Source: Flavobacterium sp. JAS
GTDB taxonomy: Bacteria; Bacteroidota; Bacteroidia; Flavobacteriales; Flavobacteriaceae
DNA length: 64,000 bases
Direction of reading: 5' to 3'
Assembly (NCBI RefSeq): GCF_020991455.1
Contig: NZ_JAJMOX010000012.1
Span: forward strand, 62,001-126,000
Shown one piece after another: positions 8,236-17,422 of the stretch. Both the position numbers and the translations under genes were made by a program. Below the pieces are notes generated by a model, which worked only from the letters and a program-made list of their open reading frames with translations, had not been told where the DNA came from and searched no databases. The first letter of the stretch is position 1, and each line of letters begins with the position of its first letter.

Positions 8236-9060
8236 ATGAATGATTATAATCTGAAACATATTTACAATACAAGGAATTATATTGAGATGCATTATAATCA
8301 AATCATCTCAATAAGTTCTCTTGAGAATATTTCCTGTTACTCGTACAGAAATTTGCAGCGTATTTTCTATTCGCTATTTAATGAAACAATTGGTGCTTAT
8401 CAAACCCGATTGAAGATAGAAAACGGATACAAAAAACTACTCTATTCCAATAAACAAATTTCGGAAATCGCTCTGGAAGTGGGCTTTGCAGATGTACAGT
8501 CTTTTTCAAAAACATTCAAAAAACACTTCAATTACGCTCCTTCATTGGCTCGGAATCAAAAAGAACTTCTTTTGAATGATGTTCCTTCTTTACCAAACAT
8601 TTCCGCTACTTTAAATCCCGAAATAAAAGTAATTCCAGAAGTAACCGTTTATTATCTGAGCTGTAAAACTCCTTATATTAATCCGGAAATAGAAAGTCTT
8701 TGGGATACTATTTTAAAAAACGAGTTTCCAGAAACTACTACAGATTTCTACGGCGTTATAACAGATGATATTTTGATTACCGAAAAAATCAATTGTACAT
8801 ACGAAGCCTGCATTGCAACTGATGTTATTATTAAAAACCTACCCTCGAAGAAAATTTTTGGCGGTAAATATGCTTGTTTTTTTCATCAGGGAAGTTATGA
8901 TACTTTAGAAAACACCTATCAACAAATTTTTGGAGGATGGTTTCTAAATAATAACCTTGAACTCTCTCACTTACCTGTAATAGAGCAGTATTTGAAAAAC
9001 GATACAAATTGCAACAACGAGTCCGATTATCTTACGGCAATTTTTATTCCGCTTATTTGA
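8236..9060 (+). CDS. AraC-family regulator with GyrI-like effector domain
   Basis: A 274-residue protein. Residues 1-110 form the double helix-turn-helix of the AraC/XylS family (SSLENISCYSYRNLQRIF and ISEIALEVGFADVQSFSKTF). Residues about 120-274 resemble the GyrI-like small-molecule-binding domain, as in SoxS/Rob-type regulators. I start at ATG 8236; the in-frame TTG at 8224 lies inside the inverted repeat arm. The next gene, an agmatine deiminase-like lipoprotein, begins 113 bases on with its own promoter and a small palindrome, so it may be the target. Confidence 0.85.
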   Translation: MNDYNLKHIYNTRNYIEMHYNQIISISSLENISCYSYRNLQRIFYSLFNETIGAYQTRLKIENGYKKLLYSNKQISEIALEVGFADVQSFSKTFKKHFNYAPSLARNQKELLLNDVPSLPNISATLNPEIKVIPEVTVYYLSCKTPYINPEIESLWDTILKNEFPETTTDFYGVITDDILITEKINCTYEACIATDVIIKNLPSKKIFGGKYACFFHQGSYDTLENTYQQIFGGWFLNNNLELSHLPVIEQYLKNDTNCNNESDYLTAIFIPLI

Positions 9061-9061
9061 T

Positions 9062-9108
9062 TTGTCCATTTTGGACAACTGCCTGATTATGTTTTAGAAA
9101 TACATTTG
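9062..9108 (+). promoter_or_regulatory. Palindrome plus -7 element before the deiminase gene
   Basis: TTGTCCA (9062-9068) and TGGACAA (9072-9078) form a 7-base inverted repeat. TACATTTG at 9101-9108 is a -7 element, so the palindrome lies about where the -33 region and an activator or repressor site would be. The AraC-type gene just upstream is the obvious candidate regulator (inference). Confidence 0.5.
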
Positions 9109-9173
9109 TACCGTCAAAATACCGGTATCCAATGACACTAAACTTGTAAATTCACAACAAACTCAAATTTAAG

Positions 9174-10295
9174 ATGAAAAACTTATTTTTAACTGCATTA
9201 CTAATTCCTTTATTTTCTTCCTGTCAGGGAGAAGAAGAGACAATAACATCAGACCAATCAATTAAAACAGAAATTATGTACACTATGCCCGAAGAATCAG
9301 CTCCGCATGAAGGAACCTGGTTGCAATGGCCGCATCAATATCAATATGGTATGGACTATAGAAATGATTTAGACGCTACTTGGGTTGCCATGACCAAATC
9401 ATTGACAGAAAGTGAGAAAGTACATATTATTGCTTACGATGATACAGAGAAAAAAAGAATCTCTGTTTTATTAGAAAAAGCAGGAGTTTCTTTGTCTGCT
9501 ATTGATTTTAAAATATACAAAACAGATGATGTTTGGGTTAGGGATAACGGTCCTATTTATGTAAGAGACAAAGACAAGCAACTGGTAATTCAGGATTGGG
9601 GTTTTAACGGTTGGGGAAAAAAAGCTGCCTTTGGGAATTGCAATACAATACCGTCACAAATTGCTGCAGATCAAAAAACATCTATTGTAGATTTGAATTC
9701 TGTTATGATTAATGAAGGTGGAGCTGTAGAAATAGATGGAAACGGGACTTTAATGGCGACCAAAAGTGCTATTTTAAATTCGAATCGAAATCCTGGGATG
9801 ACACAACAGCAGGCGGAATCTATTTTTAAAATGTATTTAGGAGCAACAAATTTTATTTGGCTCGAAGGCAAAGCCGGAAGAGAAATTACTGACATGCATA
9901 TTGATGGTTTTGCCCGTTTTGGCAACACCAATACGATCGTAACAATGAATGAAAATGATTTGCTTTATTGGGAAGTTCCACAGAAAGACATTAACACTTT
10001 ATACAACTCAAAAGATAAAAACGACAAAAACTATACTTTTCTAAAACTGCCACTATCTAAAAATGATGTTGTAACCACTTATGGCAAAAGATTGGGATAT
10101 AAAGGTTCTTATGTAAACTATTATATTGGAAACACTGTTGTTTTAGTTCCTAATTATAACGACCCGAATGATGCTGTTGCCAATCAATTGATTCAGGGTT
10201 TATACCCATCCAGAAAAGTAATTGGCATCGATGTTCGTAATTTATATGCAAATGGAGGAATGATTCATTGTGTGACACAACAACAACCGAAATAA
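9174..10295 (+). CDS. Agmatine deiminase/peptidylarginine deiminase-family lipoprotein
   Basis: A 373-residue protein of the guanidino-modifying superfamily, related to agmatine deiminase (agmatine to N-carbamoylputrescine) and bacterial peptidylarginine deiminase. Visible motifs: EGTWLQWP near residue 45, VWVRDNGP (catalytic Asp), NEGGAVEIDG, DMHIDGFARF (catalytic His/Asp) and GGMIHCVTQQQP with the nucleophilic Cys near residue 366. The N-terminus MKNLFLTALLIPLFSSC is a lipoprotein signal, unlike cytosolic agmatine deiminases, so it probably acts in the envelope. The free-agmatine versus arginine-peptide choice is open. Confidence 0.87.
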   Translation: MKNLFLTALLIPLFSSCQGEEETITSDQSIKTEIMYTMPEESAPHEGTWLQWPHQYQYGMDYRNDLDATWVAMTKSLTESEKVHIIAYDDTEKKRISVLLEKAGVSLSAIDFKIYKTDDVWVRDNGPIYVRDKDKQLVIQDWGFNGWGKKAAFGNCNTIPSQIAADQKTSIVDLNSVMINEGGAVEIDGNGTLMATKSAILNSNRNPGMTQQQAESIFKMYLGATNFIWLEGKAGREITDMHIDGFARFGNTNTIVTMNENDLLYWEVPQKDINTLYNSKDKNDKNYTFLKLPLSKNDVVTTYGKRLGYKGSYVNYYIGNTVVLVPNYNDPNDAVANQLIQGLYPSRKVIGIDVRNLYANGGMIHCVTQQQPK

Positions 10296-10298
10296 AAA

Positions 10299-10386
10299 GT
10301 TTCAAGTTTCAGGTTATTTTAGTTTCAAGTTTCAACTTTGCGCAATCCAACCTAAAACATGAAACCTGAAACCTGAAACCTGAAAC
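10299..10386. repeat. GTTTCAAGTTTCAGGTT repeat family, copy 2
   Basis: Two forward copies (10299-10316 and a shorter one at 10321-10336) face a tandem run of complementary CCTGAAA words (10349-10386). They share the arms seen at 8156-8230 but with extra tandem units. Confidence 0.8.
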
Positions 10387-10465
10387 AAAAAAACACTCTA
10401 AATAACTTTTTATCAGATACTTAAAATAATTTAGAATTTACAATTTATAATTCATAATTATTTTC

Positions 10466-10544
10466 TACATTTGCACCCGAATTAGACTAACCTCTGGCGA
10501 GATCCGTGAATGTTGCTCTATAAAAACCATAATTATAAGATATC
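10466..10544 (+). promoter_or_regulatory. rplS promoter and probable ribosomal-protein leader
   Basis: The -7 box TACATTTG is at 10466-10473. The roughly 65-base leader that follows (ATTAGACTAACCTCTGGCGA and onwards) is more GC-rich and structured than the flanking intergenic DNA. From memory, a structured L19 leader has been proposed in Flavobacteria; autogenous control by L19 would be the expected function. I have not folded it. Confidence 0.5.
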
Positions 10545-10895
10545 ATGGCAGATTTAATGAAATTCGTTCAAACCGAATTAGTTGCTAAAAAAGATTTCCC
10601 TGTTTTCGGAGCTGGAGATACTATCACAGTTTACTACGAAATTAAAGAGGGTGAAAAAACAAGAACTCAGTTTTTTAAAGGAGTTGTTATTCAAAGAAGA
10701 GGTTCTGGTAACACAGAAACTTTTACTATCCGTAAAATGTCAGGAGCTATTGGAGTTGAGCGTATCTTCCCAGTAAACTTACCAGCTTTACAGAAAATTG
10801 AAATCAACAAAAAAGGAGCTGTACGTAGAGCTAGAATTTTCTACTTCAGAGAACTTACTGGTAAAAAAGCTAAGATTAAAGATAAAAGAAGATAA
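10545..10895 (+). CDS. rplS: 50S ribosomal protein L19
   Basis: A 116-residue ribosomal protein with the family pattern FPVFGAGDTITVYYEIKEG, FKGVVIQRRGSG, TIRKMSGAIGVERIFP and a basic C-terminus ending GKKAKIKDKRR. It sits at the 30S-50S interface. It has its own promoter and leader and ends in a strong terminator. Confidence 0.97.
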   Translation: MADLMKFVQTELVAKKDFPVFGAGDTITVYYEIKEGEKTRTQFFKGVVIQRRGSGNTETFTIRKMSGAIGVERIFPVNLPALQKIEINKKGAVRRARIFYFRELTGKKAKIKDKRR

Positions 10896-10919
10896 TCATT
10901 TATCTCTTTGTTATAAAAA

Positions 10920-10954
10920 ACTCGTTTCAAGTAATTTGAAACGAGTTTTTTTTT
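10920..10954 (+). terminator. Intrinsic terminator of rplS
   Basis: ACTCGTTTCAA (10920-10930) and TTGAAACGAGT (10936-10946) form a perfect 11-base stem with loop GTAAT, followed by eight further Ts. Confidence 0.92.
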
Positions 10955-11093
10955 GTGCCTAATTTTTAAAATATCAAAACTGTAATTTTTTAATATCAAA
11001 ATCACCGATTTAGCAATTTAACGAGTCCGAAATAGCAATCTGATAATTTCAGTATTTCTCATCAAAACTACACCGTTTTCGGACTGTTTTTAT

Positions 11094-11101
11094 TATATTT
11101 G
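11094..11101 (+). promoter_or_regulatory. -7 promoter element of icd
   Basis: TATATTTG, 73 bases upstream of the icd ATG. The leader that follows contains short self-complementary words (ATCGCTTAATCTCGGCGAT) and may fold. Confidence 0.55.
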
Positions 11102-11174
11102 CTCCGCTCATTCTGAGCCGACTATACCTTTACATCGCTTAATCTCGGCGATACGATTATAAAAAAAAAAAGAA

Positions 11175-13397
11175 ATGACACAGAATTCAAAAATCTATTA
11201 CACCTTAACTGATGAGGCGCCATTATTAGCGACTTATTCTTTTTTACCTATTGTTCAAGCATTTACTGCTACTGCTGGTATTGCTATTGAAACAAGAGAC
11301 ATCTCTTTAGCAGGTAGAATTTTATCGAATTTTCCTGAGCTTTTAACTGATGCTCAAAAAACTGGAGATGCTTTGGCTGAATTAGGTCAATTAGCGACAC
11401 AACCTGAAGCTAACATCATCAAATTACCAAACGTTTCTGCATCAGTACCGCAATTAAAAGCGGCTATTGCTGAATTACAAGCTCACGGGTACAAAATCCC
11501 TAATTTTCCTGAAGATCCGCAAAACGATGCTGAAAAGGAAATTAAAGCTAAATATTCTAAAGTTTTAGGTTCTGCTGTAAATCCGGTTTTACGTGAAGGA
11601 AACTCTGATCGTAGAGCTCCAAGAGCAGTAAAAAACTTTGCAAAAGCAAATCCACACTCAATGGGTGCATGGTCTGCTGATTCAAAAACTAAAGTTGCTT
11701 CAATGCCAAACGGTGATTTCTACGGAAGTGAAAAATCACTAACAGTTGCAGATGCTAATGACGTAAAAATCGAATTCGTTGCAAAAGATGGTACAACTAC
11801 AGTTTTAAAAGCTAGTACTCCTCTTAAAGCAGGTGAGATAATTGACAGTTCTGTTTTAAGTGTAAAAAAATTAAAGGCTTTTGCTGCTGATGCAATTGCA
11901 GATGCTAAAAAAGAAGGAGTTTTACTTTCTGTGCATTTAAAAGCTACAATGATGAAAGTTTCAGATCCAATTATCTTTGGCGCTATCGTTGAAGTATATT
12001 TTGCTGATCTTTTCAAAAAATACGAAGCTTTATTTGCTGAATTAAATATTGATACAAGAAACGGTTTAGGTGATATCTATGCAAAAATTGCCGGAAGACC
12101 TGAGCAAGCTGAAGTTGAAGCTGACATTACTAAAGCGATCGAAAACGGACCAGCTTTGGCAATGGTAAATTCTGATAAAGGAATTACAAATTTACACGTT
12201 CCTTCTGACGTAATTGTTGATGCTTCTATGCCGGCAATGATCCGTACTTCTGGACAGATGTACAACAAAGAAGGAAAACAACAAGATACAATCGCTCTTA
12301 TTCCGGATCGTGCTTATTCTGGAATTTATACTGCAACTATTGATTTCTGTAAAAAACACGGTGCTTTTGATCCTAAAACAATGGGAAGTGTTCCTAACGT
12401 AGGTTTAATGGCTCAAAAAGCAGAAGAATACGGATCTCATGACAAAACTTTCCAAATCCAAGGAGACGGAGTTGTTCGTGTTGTAGATAATAAAGGAACT
12501 GTTTTAATGGAGCAAAACGTTGAGACTAATGATATTTTCAGAATGTGTCAGGCAAAAGACGCTCCTATTCAGGACTGGGTTAAACTAGCTGTAAACAGAG
12601 CACGTTTATCTGATACTCCTGCTGTTTTCTGGTTAGACGAAAACAGAGCACATGACAGAGAATTGATTGCAAAAGTTCAAAAATACCTTAAAGATTACAA
12701 TACTGTAAATCTTGACATCCGTATCTTAAACCCAGTTGCTGCTACAGAATTTACTTTAGACAGAATCATCAAAGGTTTAGACACGATCTCAGTAACAGGA
12801 AACGTTTTACGTGATTACTTAACTGACTTATTCCCAATTTTAGAATTAGGAACTTCAGCTAAAATGTTGTCTATCGTTCCGTTAATGAATGGTGGTGGAT
12901 TGTTCGAAACTGGTGCCGGAGGTTCTGCTCCTAAACACGTTGAACAATTTACTGAAGAAGGATATTTACGTTGGGATTCGTTAGGAGAATTTTTAGCTCT
13001 TGGAGCTTCTTTAGAGCATTTAGGGCAAACTTTAGACAATTCTAAAGCAATTGTTTTATCTGAAACTCTTGACGAAGCTAACGATAAATTCCTGGCTAAC
13101 GATAAATCTCCAGCTCGTAAAGTAGGTCAAATTGACAACCGTGGTTCTCACTTTTACCTTTCTTTATATTGGGCACAAGCTTTGGCAGCTCAAAACAAAG
13201 ATGCAGAATTGAAAGCAATCTTTACTCCAATTGCTGCTAAACTTGAAGCTAATGAAGCTAAAATCGATGCTGAATTAATTGGTGCACAAGGAAAACCTCA
13301 AACTCTTGGCGGTTATTACCAACCAACTCCTGAGTTAGTTAGCAAAGCAATGCGTCCAAGTGCAACTTTCAACTCTATTATTGCTGAAATAAAATAA
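11175..13397 (+). CDS. icd: Isocitrate dehydrogenase (NADP+), monomeric type
   Basis: A 740-residue protein of the monomeric isocitrate dehydrogenase family (IDH-II), which converts isocitrate to 2-oxoglutarate with NADPH production. The start reads KIYYTLTDEAPLLATYSFLP, with LREGNSDRRAP near residue 140 and GTSAKMLSIVPLMNGGGLFETGAGGSAPKH near 560, characteristic substrate/cofactor regions. Length is exactly in the family range. It is unrelated in fold detail to the dimeric icd. Single-gene unit with its own promoter and terminator. Confidence 0.96.
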   Translation: MTQNSKIYYTLTDEAPLLATYSFLPIVQAFTATAGIAIETRDISLAGRILSNFPELLTDAQKTGDALAELGQLATQPEANIIKLPNVSASVPQLKAAIAELQAHGYKIPNFPEDPQNDAEKEIKAKYSKVLGSAVNPVLREGNSDRRAPRAVKNFAKANPHSMGAWSADSKTKVASMPNGDFYGSEKSLTVADANDVKIEFVAKDGTTTVLKASTPLKAGEIIDSSVLSVKKLKAFAADAIADAKKEGVLLSVHLKATMMKVSDPIIFGAIVEVYFADLFKKYEALFAELNIDTRNGLGDIYAKIAGRPEQAEVEADITKAIENGPALAMVNSDKGITNLHVPSDVIVDASMPAMIRTSGQMYNKEGKQQDTIALIPDRAYSGIYTATIDFCKKHGAFDPKTMGSVPNVGLMAQKAEEYGSHDKTFQIQGDGVVRVVDNKGTVLMEQNVETNDIFRMCQAKDAPIQDWVKLAVNRARLSDTPAVFWLDENRAHDRELIAKVQKYLKDYNTVNLDIRILNPVAATEFTLDRIIKGLDTISVTGNVLRDYLTDLFPILELGTSAKMLSIVPLMNGGGLFETGAGGSAPKHVEQFTEEGYLRWDSLGEFLALGASLEHLGQTLDNSKAIVLSETLDEANDKFLANDKSPARKVGQIDNRGSHFYLSLYWAQALAAQNKDAELKAIFTPIAAKLEANEAKIDAELIGAQGKPQTLGGYYQPTPELVSKAMRPSATFNSIIAEIK

Positions 13398-13411
13398 TAA
13401 AATACAAGGAT

Positions 13412-13433
13412 GAGACGCGCTGTTGTGCGTCTC
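13412..13433. repeat. Short palindrome of the AGACGC...GCGTCT family
   Basis: GAGACGC (13412-13418) pairs with GCGTCTC (13427-13433), followed by TACATAA. Related words occur at 50313-50336 and in the terminator at 51857-51878. Confidence 0.6.
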
Positions 13434-13445
13434 TACATAAATATT

Positions 13446-13478
13446 AAAAAGACAACTTTAAACAGTTGTCTTTTTTTT
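13446..13478 (+). terminator. Intrinsic terminator of icd
   Basis: AAAAAGACAACT (13446-13457) pairs with AGTTGTCTTTTT (13464-13475) around loop TTAAAC and runs into Ts. Confidence 0.9.
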
Positions 13479-13505
13479 GTTTTAAACCAAAAACTCTAAA
13501 TCTCT

Positions 13506-13591
13506 GTATCTTTGAACCTTTGCACCTTTGTACCTTTAAAAAAGAAGCTATTCTTAACTAATGTTTAACAAACGTTCCGTAGTTATATTTA
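13506..13591 (+). promoter_or_regulatory. CCTTTG word repeats and -7 element before the TonB receptor gene
   Basis: Three ACCTTT words spaced about 9-10 bases apart occupy 13514-13537, an intergenic word repeat. TATATTTA at 13584-13591 resembles a -7 box, 17 and 38 bases upstream of the two candidate ATGs. Confidence 0.4.
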
Positions 13592-13628
13592 GTAAGAATT
13601 ATTAACTATGTGTTTCAAAACCAAGACA

Positions 13629-16010
13629 ATGATTACAAAAAAAAATGGCCTTCTTTTTTTTCTTCTTTTCATAACCTTAACCTCGTTTTCTCAGGAAAAA
13701 TTTACTTTAAGCGGAACCATAACTGATTATAAAAATAATGAAACCTTAATTGGAGTAAACATCTATATTCCGGCTTTAAAAATTGGAACCACAACCAATG
13801 AATATGGTTTTTATTCAATTACTATTCCCAAAGGAGAACATGAAATCGAAATAAGTTCTCTTGGTTATCAAACCATACAAAAAAGGATTACTTTAAATCA
13901 AAATACAAAAACCAATTTTGCCATTAACGAAAGTGGTGAAGAACTACAAGAAGTTGTAATTACTGATAATAGAAGAAAAATCAACATCAAATCACCGGAA
14001 ATGAGTACCAATAAACTTTCTATTGCTACTATCAAGAAAATGCCGGTGGTTATGGGTGAAGTCGATGTTTTGAAATCAATTTTATTGCTTCCCGGAGTTA
14101 CAAATGCCGGCGAAGGCGCTTCCGGATTTAATGTTCGCGGTGGTGGTGCAGATCAAAACCTGATATTACTAGACGAGGCAACTATTTTTAATTCATCGCA
14201 TGTTTTTGGATTTTTCTCAGTTTTCAATCCTGATGCCATAAAAGATTTAAAACTGTATAAAGGAGGAATTCCCGCTCGCTATGGCGGAAGAGCTTCTTCT
14301 GTTTTAGATATTTATCAAAAAGACGGAAACAGTAAAGAATTTCATGTAAACGGAGGAATTGGTCTGGTTTCAAGCCGAATTCTTGCCGAAGGACCTTTGG
14401 TAAAAGATAAAGGTTCATTTTTGATTGGAGGAAGAGCTTCTTATGCTCATTTATTCTTAAAACTATCCGAAAAGAACAAAGATAACGCTGCTTATTTCTA
14501 TGACTTAAACACCAAATTAAGTTATAAACTAAACGACAATAACAGCTTATACTTATCAGGTTATTTTGGTCGTGATGTTTTTAGTTTGAATAAAAGTTTC
14601 ACGAATACTTACGGAAACTCGACTTTAAACCTGCGTTGGAATCATTTATATTCGGATAAATTATTTGCCAATTTGTCTTTAATATATAGTGATTATTATT
14701 ACGGACTTGACTTAAATTTTGTGGGATTCAAATGGGATTCTGGAATCAAAAATTACAACATCAAGTACGATTTCAAAAACTACATTTCAGATAAATTCAA
14801 ACTTAATTATGGTTTAAACGGAATTTATTACGAATTCAATCCGGGAACGATTAAACCAACTGATGCTGAATCTGGAATTAATCCGGATCAATTAGACAAA
14901 AAATATGCTTTTGAACCTTCCGCTTATATTGAAGCCGAAAACCAACTTTCAAAAAAAATCACCGTTTCTTACGGATTGCGTTATAGTTTATTTTATCGTT
15001 TAGGAGCTTCAACCATCAATTACTATGACAATAACGAGGCCGTAGTTTTCAATACAGATATGGAGATTTACGAAAAAGGAACTCCAACTTCGACTAAATA
15101 TTATGGCAAGAATAAAGTGATTCAGACCTATAATAACTTAGAACCGAGATTTGCCGTTTCGTATCAGCTAAATGACGATCAATCGATCAAAGCCAGTTAT
15201 AACCGCATGGCACAATATCTTCAATTAATTTCAAACACCTCATCTCCTACTCCGCTAGATGTTTGGATGCCAAGTGATAATTATATCAAACCACAAATCG
15301 CTGATCAGGTAGCTTTGGGTTATTTCAAAAACATCCGTAACGGAGCTTATTCATTAGAAGTAGAAACCTATTATAAAAAAATCCAGAACAGACTCGATTA
15401 TATTGATGGCGCCGATTTAATTGCAAATGATGCCATTGAGCAAGTAATTCTAAACGGGCGAATGCGTGCTTATGGTCTGGAAATTATGCTAAAGAAAAAC
15501 GAGGGCAAATTCAACGGATGGATTTCATACACTTTGTCAAAATCAGAGCAACAAACTCCGGGAAGAACTCCTGAAGAAACTGGTATCAACAATGGTCAAT
15601 GGTACAGTTCTGCTTATGACAAAACACATAATCTGGCGGTAACATCAGCTTATAATTTAAACGAAAAATGGTCTTTTGGTGCTAACTTTGCTTTACAATC
15701 CGGTCAGCCTGTTACGTATCCAAACGGACAATATGAATATTTAGGTATTACGGTTCCGAGTTATGGATTGCGAAACGAAAATCGTCTACCGGCCTATCAC
15801 CATTTAGATGTTTCGGCGACTTTGACACCTCGAACAAATAAAGGCAGAAACTGGAAAGGCGAATGGGTTTTTAGTATTTACAATTTATACAATCGTCAGA
15901 ATGCGGCTTCTATCAATTTCCGCCAGAATGTTGACACTGGCTCAAATGAAGCGGTTCAAACATCCATTTTTGGAATTGTACCCGCTGTTAGTTATAATTT
16001 TAAATTTTAA
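13629..16010 (+). CDS. TonB-dependent outer-membrane receptor with carboxypeptidase-like N-domain
   Basis: About 793 residues. A signal peptide (LLFFLLFITLTSFSQ) is followed by a CarboxypepD_reg-like beta-sandwich (FTLSGTITDYKNNETLIGVNIYI), a plug domain (GEGASGFNVRGGGADQNLIL) and a long beta-barrel region ending in YNFKF with the C-terminal aromatic typical of outer-membrane proteins. ATG 13608 is also in frame; 13629 gives a more normal signal peptide. It is followed 34 bases later by a DUF4249 lipoprotein, its usual partner. It imports an unknown ligand using TonB energy. Confidence 0.92.
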   Translation: MITKKNGLLFFLLFITLTSFSQEKFTLSGTITDYKNNETLIGVNIYIPALKIGTTTNEYGFYSITIPKGEHEIEISSLGYQTIQKRITLNQNTKTNFAINESGEELQEVVITDNRRKINIKSPEMSTNKLSIATIKKMPVVMGEVDVLKSILLLPGVTNAGEGASGFNVRGGGADQNLILLDEATIFNSSHVFGFFSVFNPDAIKDLKLYKGGIPARYGGRASSVLDIYQKDGNSKEFHVNGGIGLVSSRILAEGPLVKDKGSFLIGGRASYAHLFLKLSEKNKDNAAYFYDLNTKLSYKLNDNNSLYLSGYFGRDVFSLNKSFTNTYGNSTLNLRWNHLYSDKLFANLSLIYSDYYYGLDLNFVGFKWDSGIKNYNIKYDFKNYISDKFKLNYGLNGIYYEFNPGTIKPTDAESGINPDQLDKKYAFEPSAYIEAENQLSKKITVSYGLRYSLFYRLGASTINYYDNNEAVVFNTDMEIYEKGTPTSTKYYGKNKVIQTYNNLEPRFAVSYQLNDDQSIKASYNRMAQYLQLISNTSSPTPLDVWMPSDNYIKPQIADQVALGYFKNIRNGAYSLEVETYYKKIQNRLDYIDGADLIANDAIEQVILNGRMRAYGLEIMLKKNEGKFNGWISYTLSKSEQQTPGRTPEETGINNGQWYSSAYDKTHNLAVTSAYNLNEKWSFGANFALQSGQPVTYPNGQYEYLGITVPSYGLRNENRLPAYHHLDVSATLTPRTNKGRNWKGEWVFSIYNLYNRQNAASINFRQNVDTGSNEAVQTSIFGIVPAVSYNFKF

Positions 16011-16044
16011 AACCATTTTCTTTCAAAGAAATAAAAGATATAAT

Positions 16045-16866
16045 ATGAAAAAAGCAACCTTATTAATCGTGTTTTTCATGTCACTTTTCTTCACAAGTTG
16101 CGAAGAAGTTGTTGATGTAGATTTAGATACAGCACCGCCAAAATTAGTAATTGAAGCCGCTATCAATTGGGAAAAAGGAACTACTGGAAATGAACAAACA
16201 ATAAAGTTAACTACAACAACTGGTTATTTTGAAAACGTAATTCCAACTGTTTCCAGTGCAATTGTTTATATAGAAAATAGTCATAACGAAAAATTTAATT
16301 TTATAGAAGTTAAAAAAACAGGTCGATATGTATGTATTAATTTCACACCCGTAATTGATGAACAATACAAATTGACCGTAATTAGTAGAGGAAATAGGTA
16401 CAACGCAACTGAAACTTTAAAATCAGTAGCGCCCATTACCCGAATAGAGCAAAATAACGAAGGTGGGATTACAGGAACTGATATTGAACTTAGAGCCTTT
16501 TATAATGACCCGGGTGACGCAGACAATTATTATCTTTACAAATATCTTTACTCTAACAAAGTAACGTCTACTTTTTATGTTGATGAAGACAAGTTCTACC
16601 AAGGAAATGAATTTTTCAGCAAATCAGATGACGATGATTTAGAAATTGGAAATACCATTGAAATAACCCATTTCGGAATTTCAAAACAATACTATAATTA
16701 TATGACTATTTTGGTCAGTATTGCCGGAAGTAATGTTGGCGGCCCGTTTCAATCGCCGCCTGCAACCGTAAAAGGAAATATTATCAATGTAACTAATAAA
16801 GAAAATTATCCATTAGGGTACTTTTCACTTTGTGAAACCGATACAAAAAAATACATAATCAAATAA
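16045..16866 (+). CDS. DUF4249-family lipoprotein, partner of the TonB receptor
   Basis: A 273-residue protein beginning MKKATLLIVFFMSLFFTSC, a lipoprotein signal. The longer frame that begins inside the receptor gene is discarded. The mature part (EEVVDVDLDTAPPKLVIEA, followed by beta-rich segments) matches the DUF4249 family, which in Bacteroidota sits directly after TonB-dependent receptors. It is probably a surface lipoprotein that binds or delivers the receptor's ligand (inference from pairing). Confidence 0.88.
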   Translation: MKKATLLIVFFMSLFFTSCEEVVDVDLDTAPPKLVIEAAINWEKGTTGNEQTIKLTTTTGYFENVIPTVSSAIVYIENSHNEKFNFIEVKKTGRYVCINFTPVIDEQYKLTVISRGNRYNATETLKSVAPITRIEQNNEGGITGTDIELRAFYNDPGDADNYYLYKYLYSNKVTSTFYVDEDKFYQGNEFFSKSDDDDLEIGNTIEITHFGISKQYYNYMTILVSIAGSNVGGPFQSPPATVKGNIINVTNKENYPLGYFSLCETDTKKYIIK

Positions 16867-16879
16867 TTGAAGAAAAAAT

Positions 16880-17362
16880 ATGGAAGCTCAAATCAAAACT
16901 TTGACCGAAAAAAAACTCATTGGCAAGTACATTGACATGTCGTTTATAGAGAATAAAACTTTTCAATTATGGAATGGTTTTATGCCAAGAAGAGAAGAAA
17001 TTAAAAATGCCCTGAATTCGAATTTATATTCCCTTGAAGTTTTTCCGGTTGGGCATTTTGATAATTTTGAACCCGGCAATACTTTCGAAAAATGGGCGGC
17101 AGTAGAAGTTTCAAATTTTAATGAGATTCCATCAGAAATGGAAACTTTAGTAATTCCCGATGGATTATATGCCACTTTTATACACAAAGGCCCAGCAAGC
17201 GAAGGACACAAAACCTATCATTCCATTTTTGTAGAATGGCTTCCAAGCTCTGATTACACAATTGACGAAAGACCACATTTTGCCGTAATGGATGAAAAAT
17301 ACAAAAAAGACGATCCCGACTCTGAAGAAGAAATCTGGATTCCGATAAAAAATAAAGCTTAA
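16880..17362 (+). CDS. GyrI-like small-molecule-binding domain protein
   Basis: A 160-residue stand-alone effector-binding domain of the GyrI/SOUL type (related to the ligand domain of AraC-type regulators), with the typical segments PEGLYA-like IPDGLYATFIHKGP, YHSIFVEWLPSS and EEEIWIPIK. It has no DNA-binding part. It starts 13 bases after the DUF4249 gene, so it may be read with the receptor unit. A role in binding or hydrolysing hydrophobic cations or cyclopropyl compounds is known for some relatives, but not inferable here. Confidence 0.75.
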   Translation: MEAQIKTLTEKKLIGKYIDMSFIENKTFQLWNGFMPRREEIKNALNSNLYSLEVFPVGHFDNFEPGNTFEKWAAVEVSNFNEIPSEMETLVIPDGLYATFIHKGPASEGHKTYHSIFVEWLPSSDYTIDERPHFAVMDEKYKKDDPDSEEEIWIPIKNKA

Positions 17363-17366
17363 TACT

Positions 17367-17406
17367 TTTGTGCCACAGATTTAATAAATTAAATCTGTGG
17401 CACAAA
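17367..17406. repeat. Perfect 18-base inverted repeat (TGCCACAGATTTAA family)
   Basis: TTTGTGCCACAGATTTAA (17367-17384) and its complement (17389-17406) with a 4-base loop. It has no T-run, so it is not an obvious terminator. It lies between the GyrI-like and DinB-like genes. Confidence 0.85.
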
Positions 17407-17422
17407 TAAAACCAGAAACATC

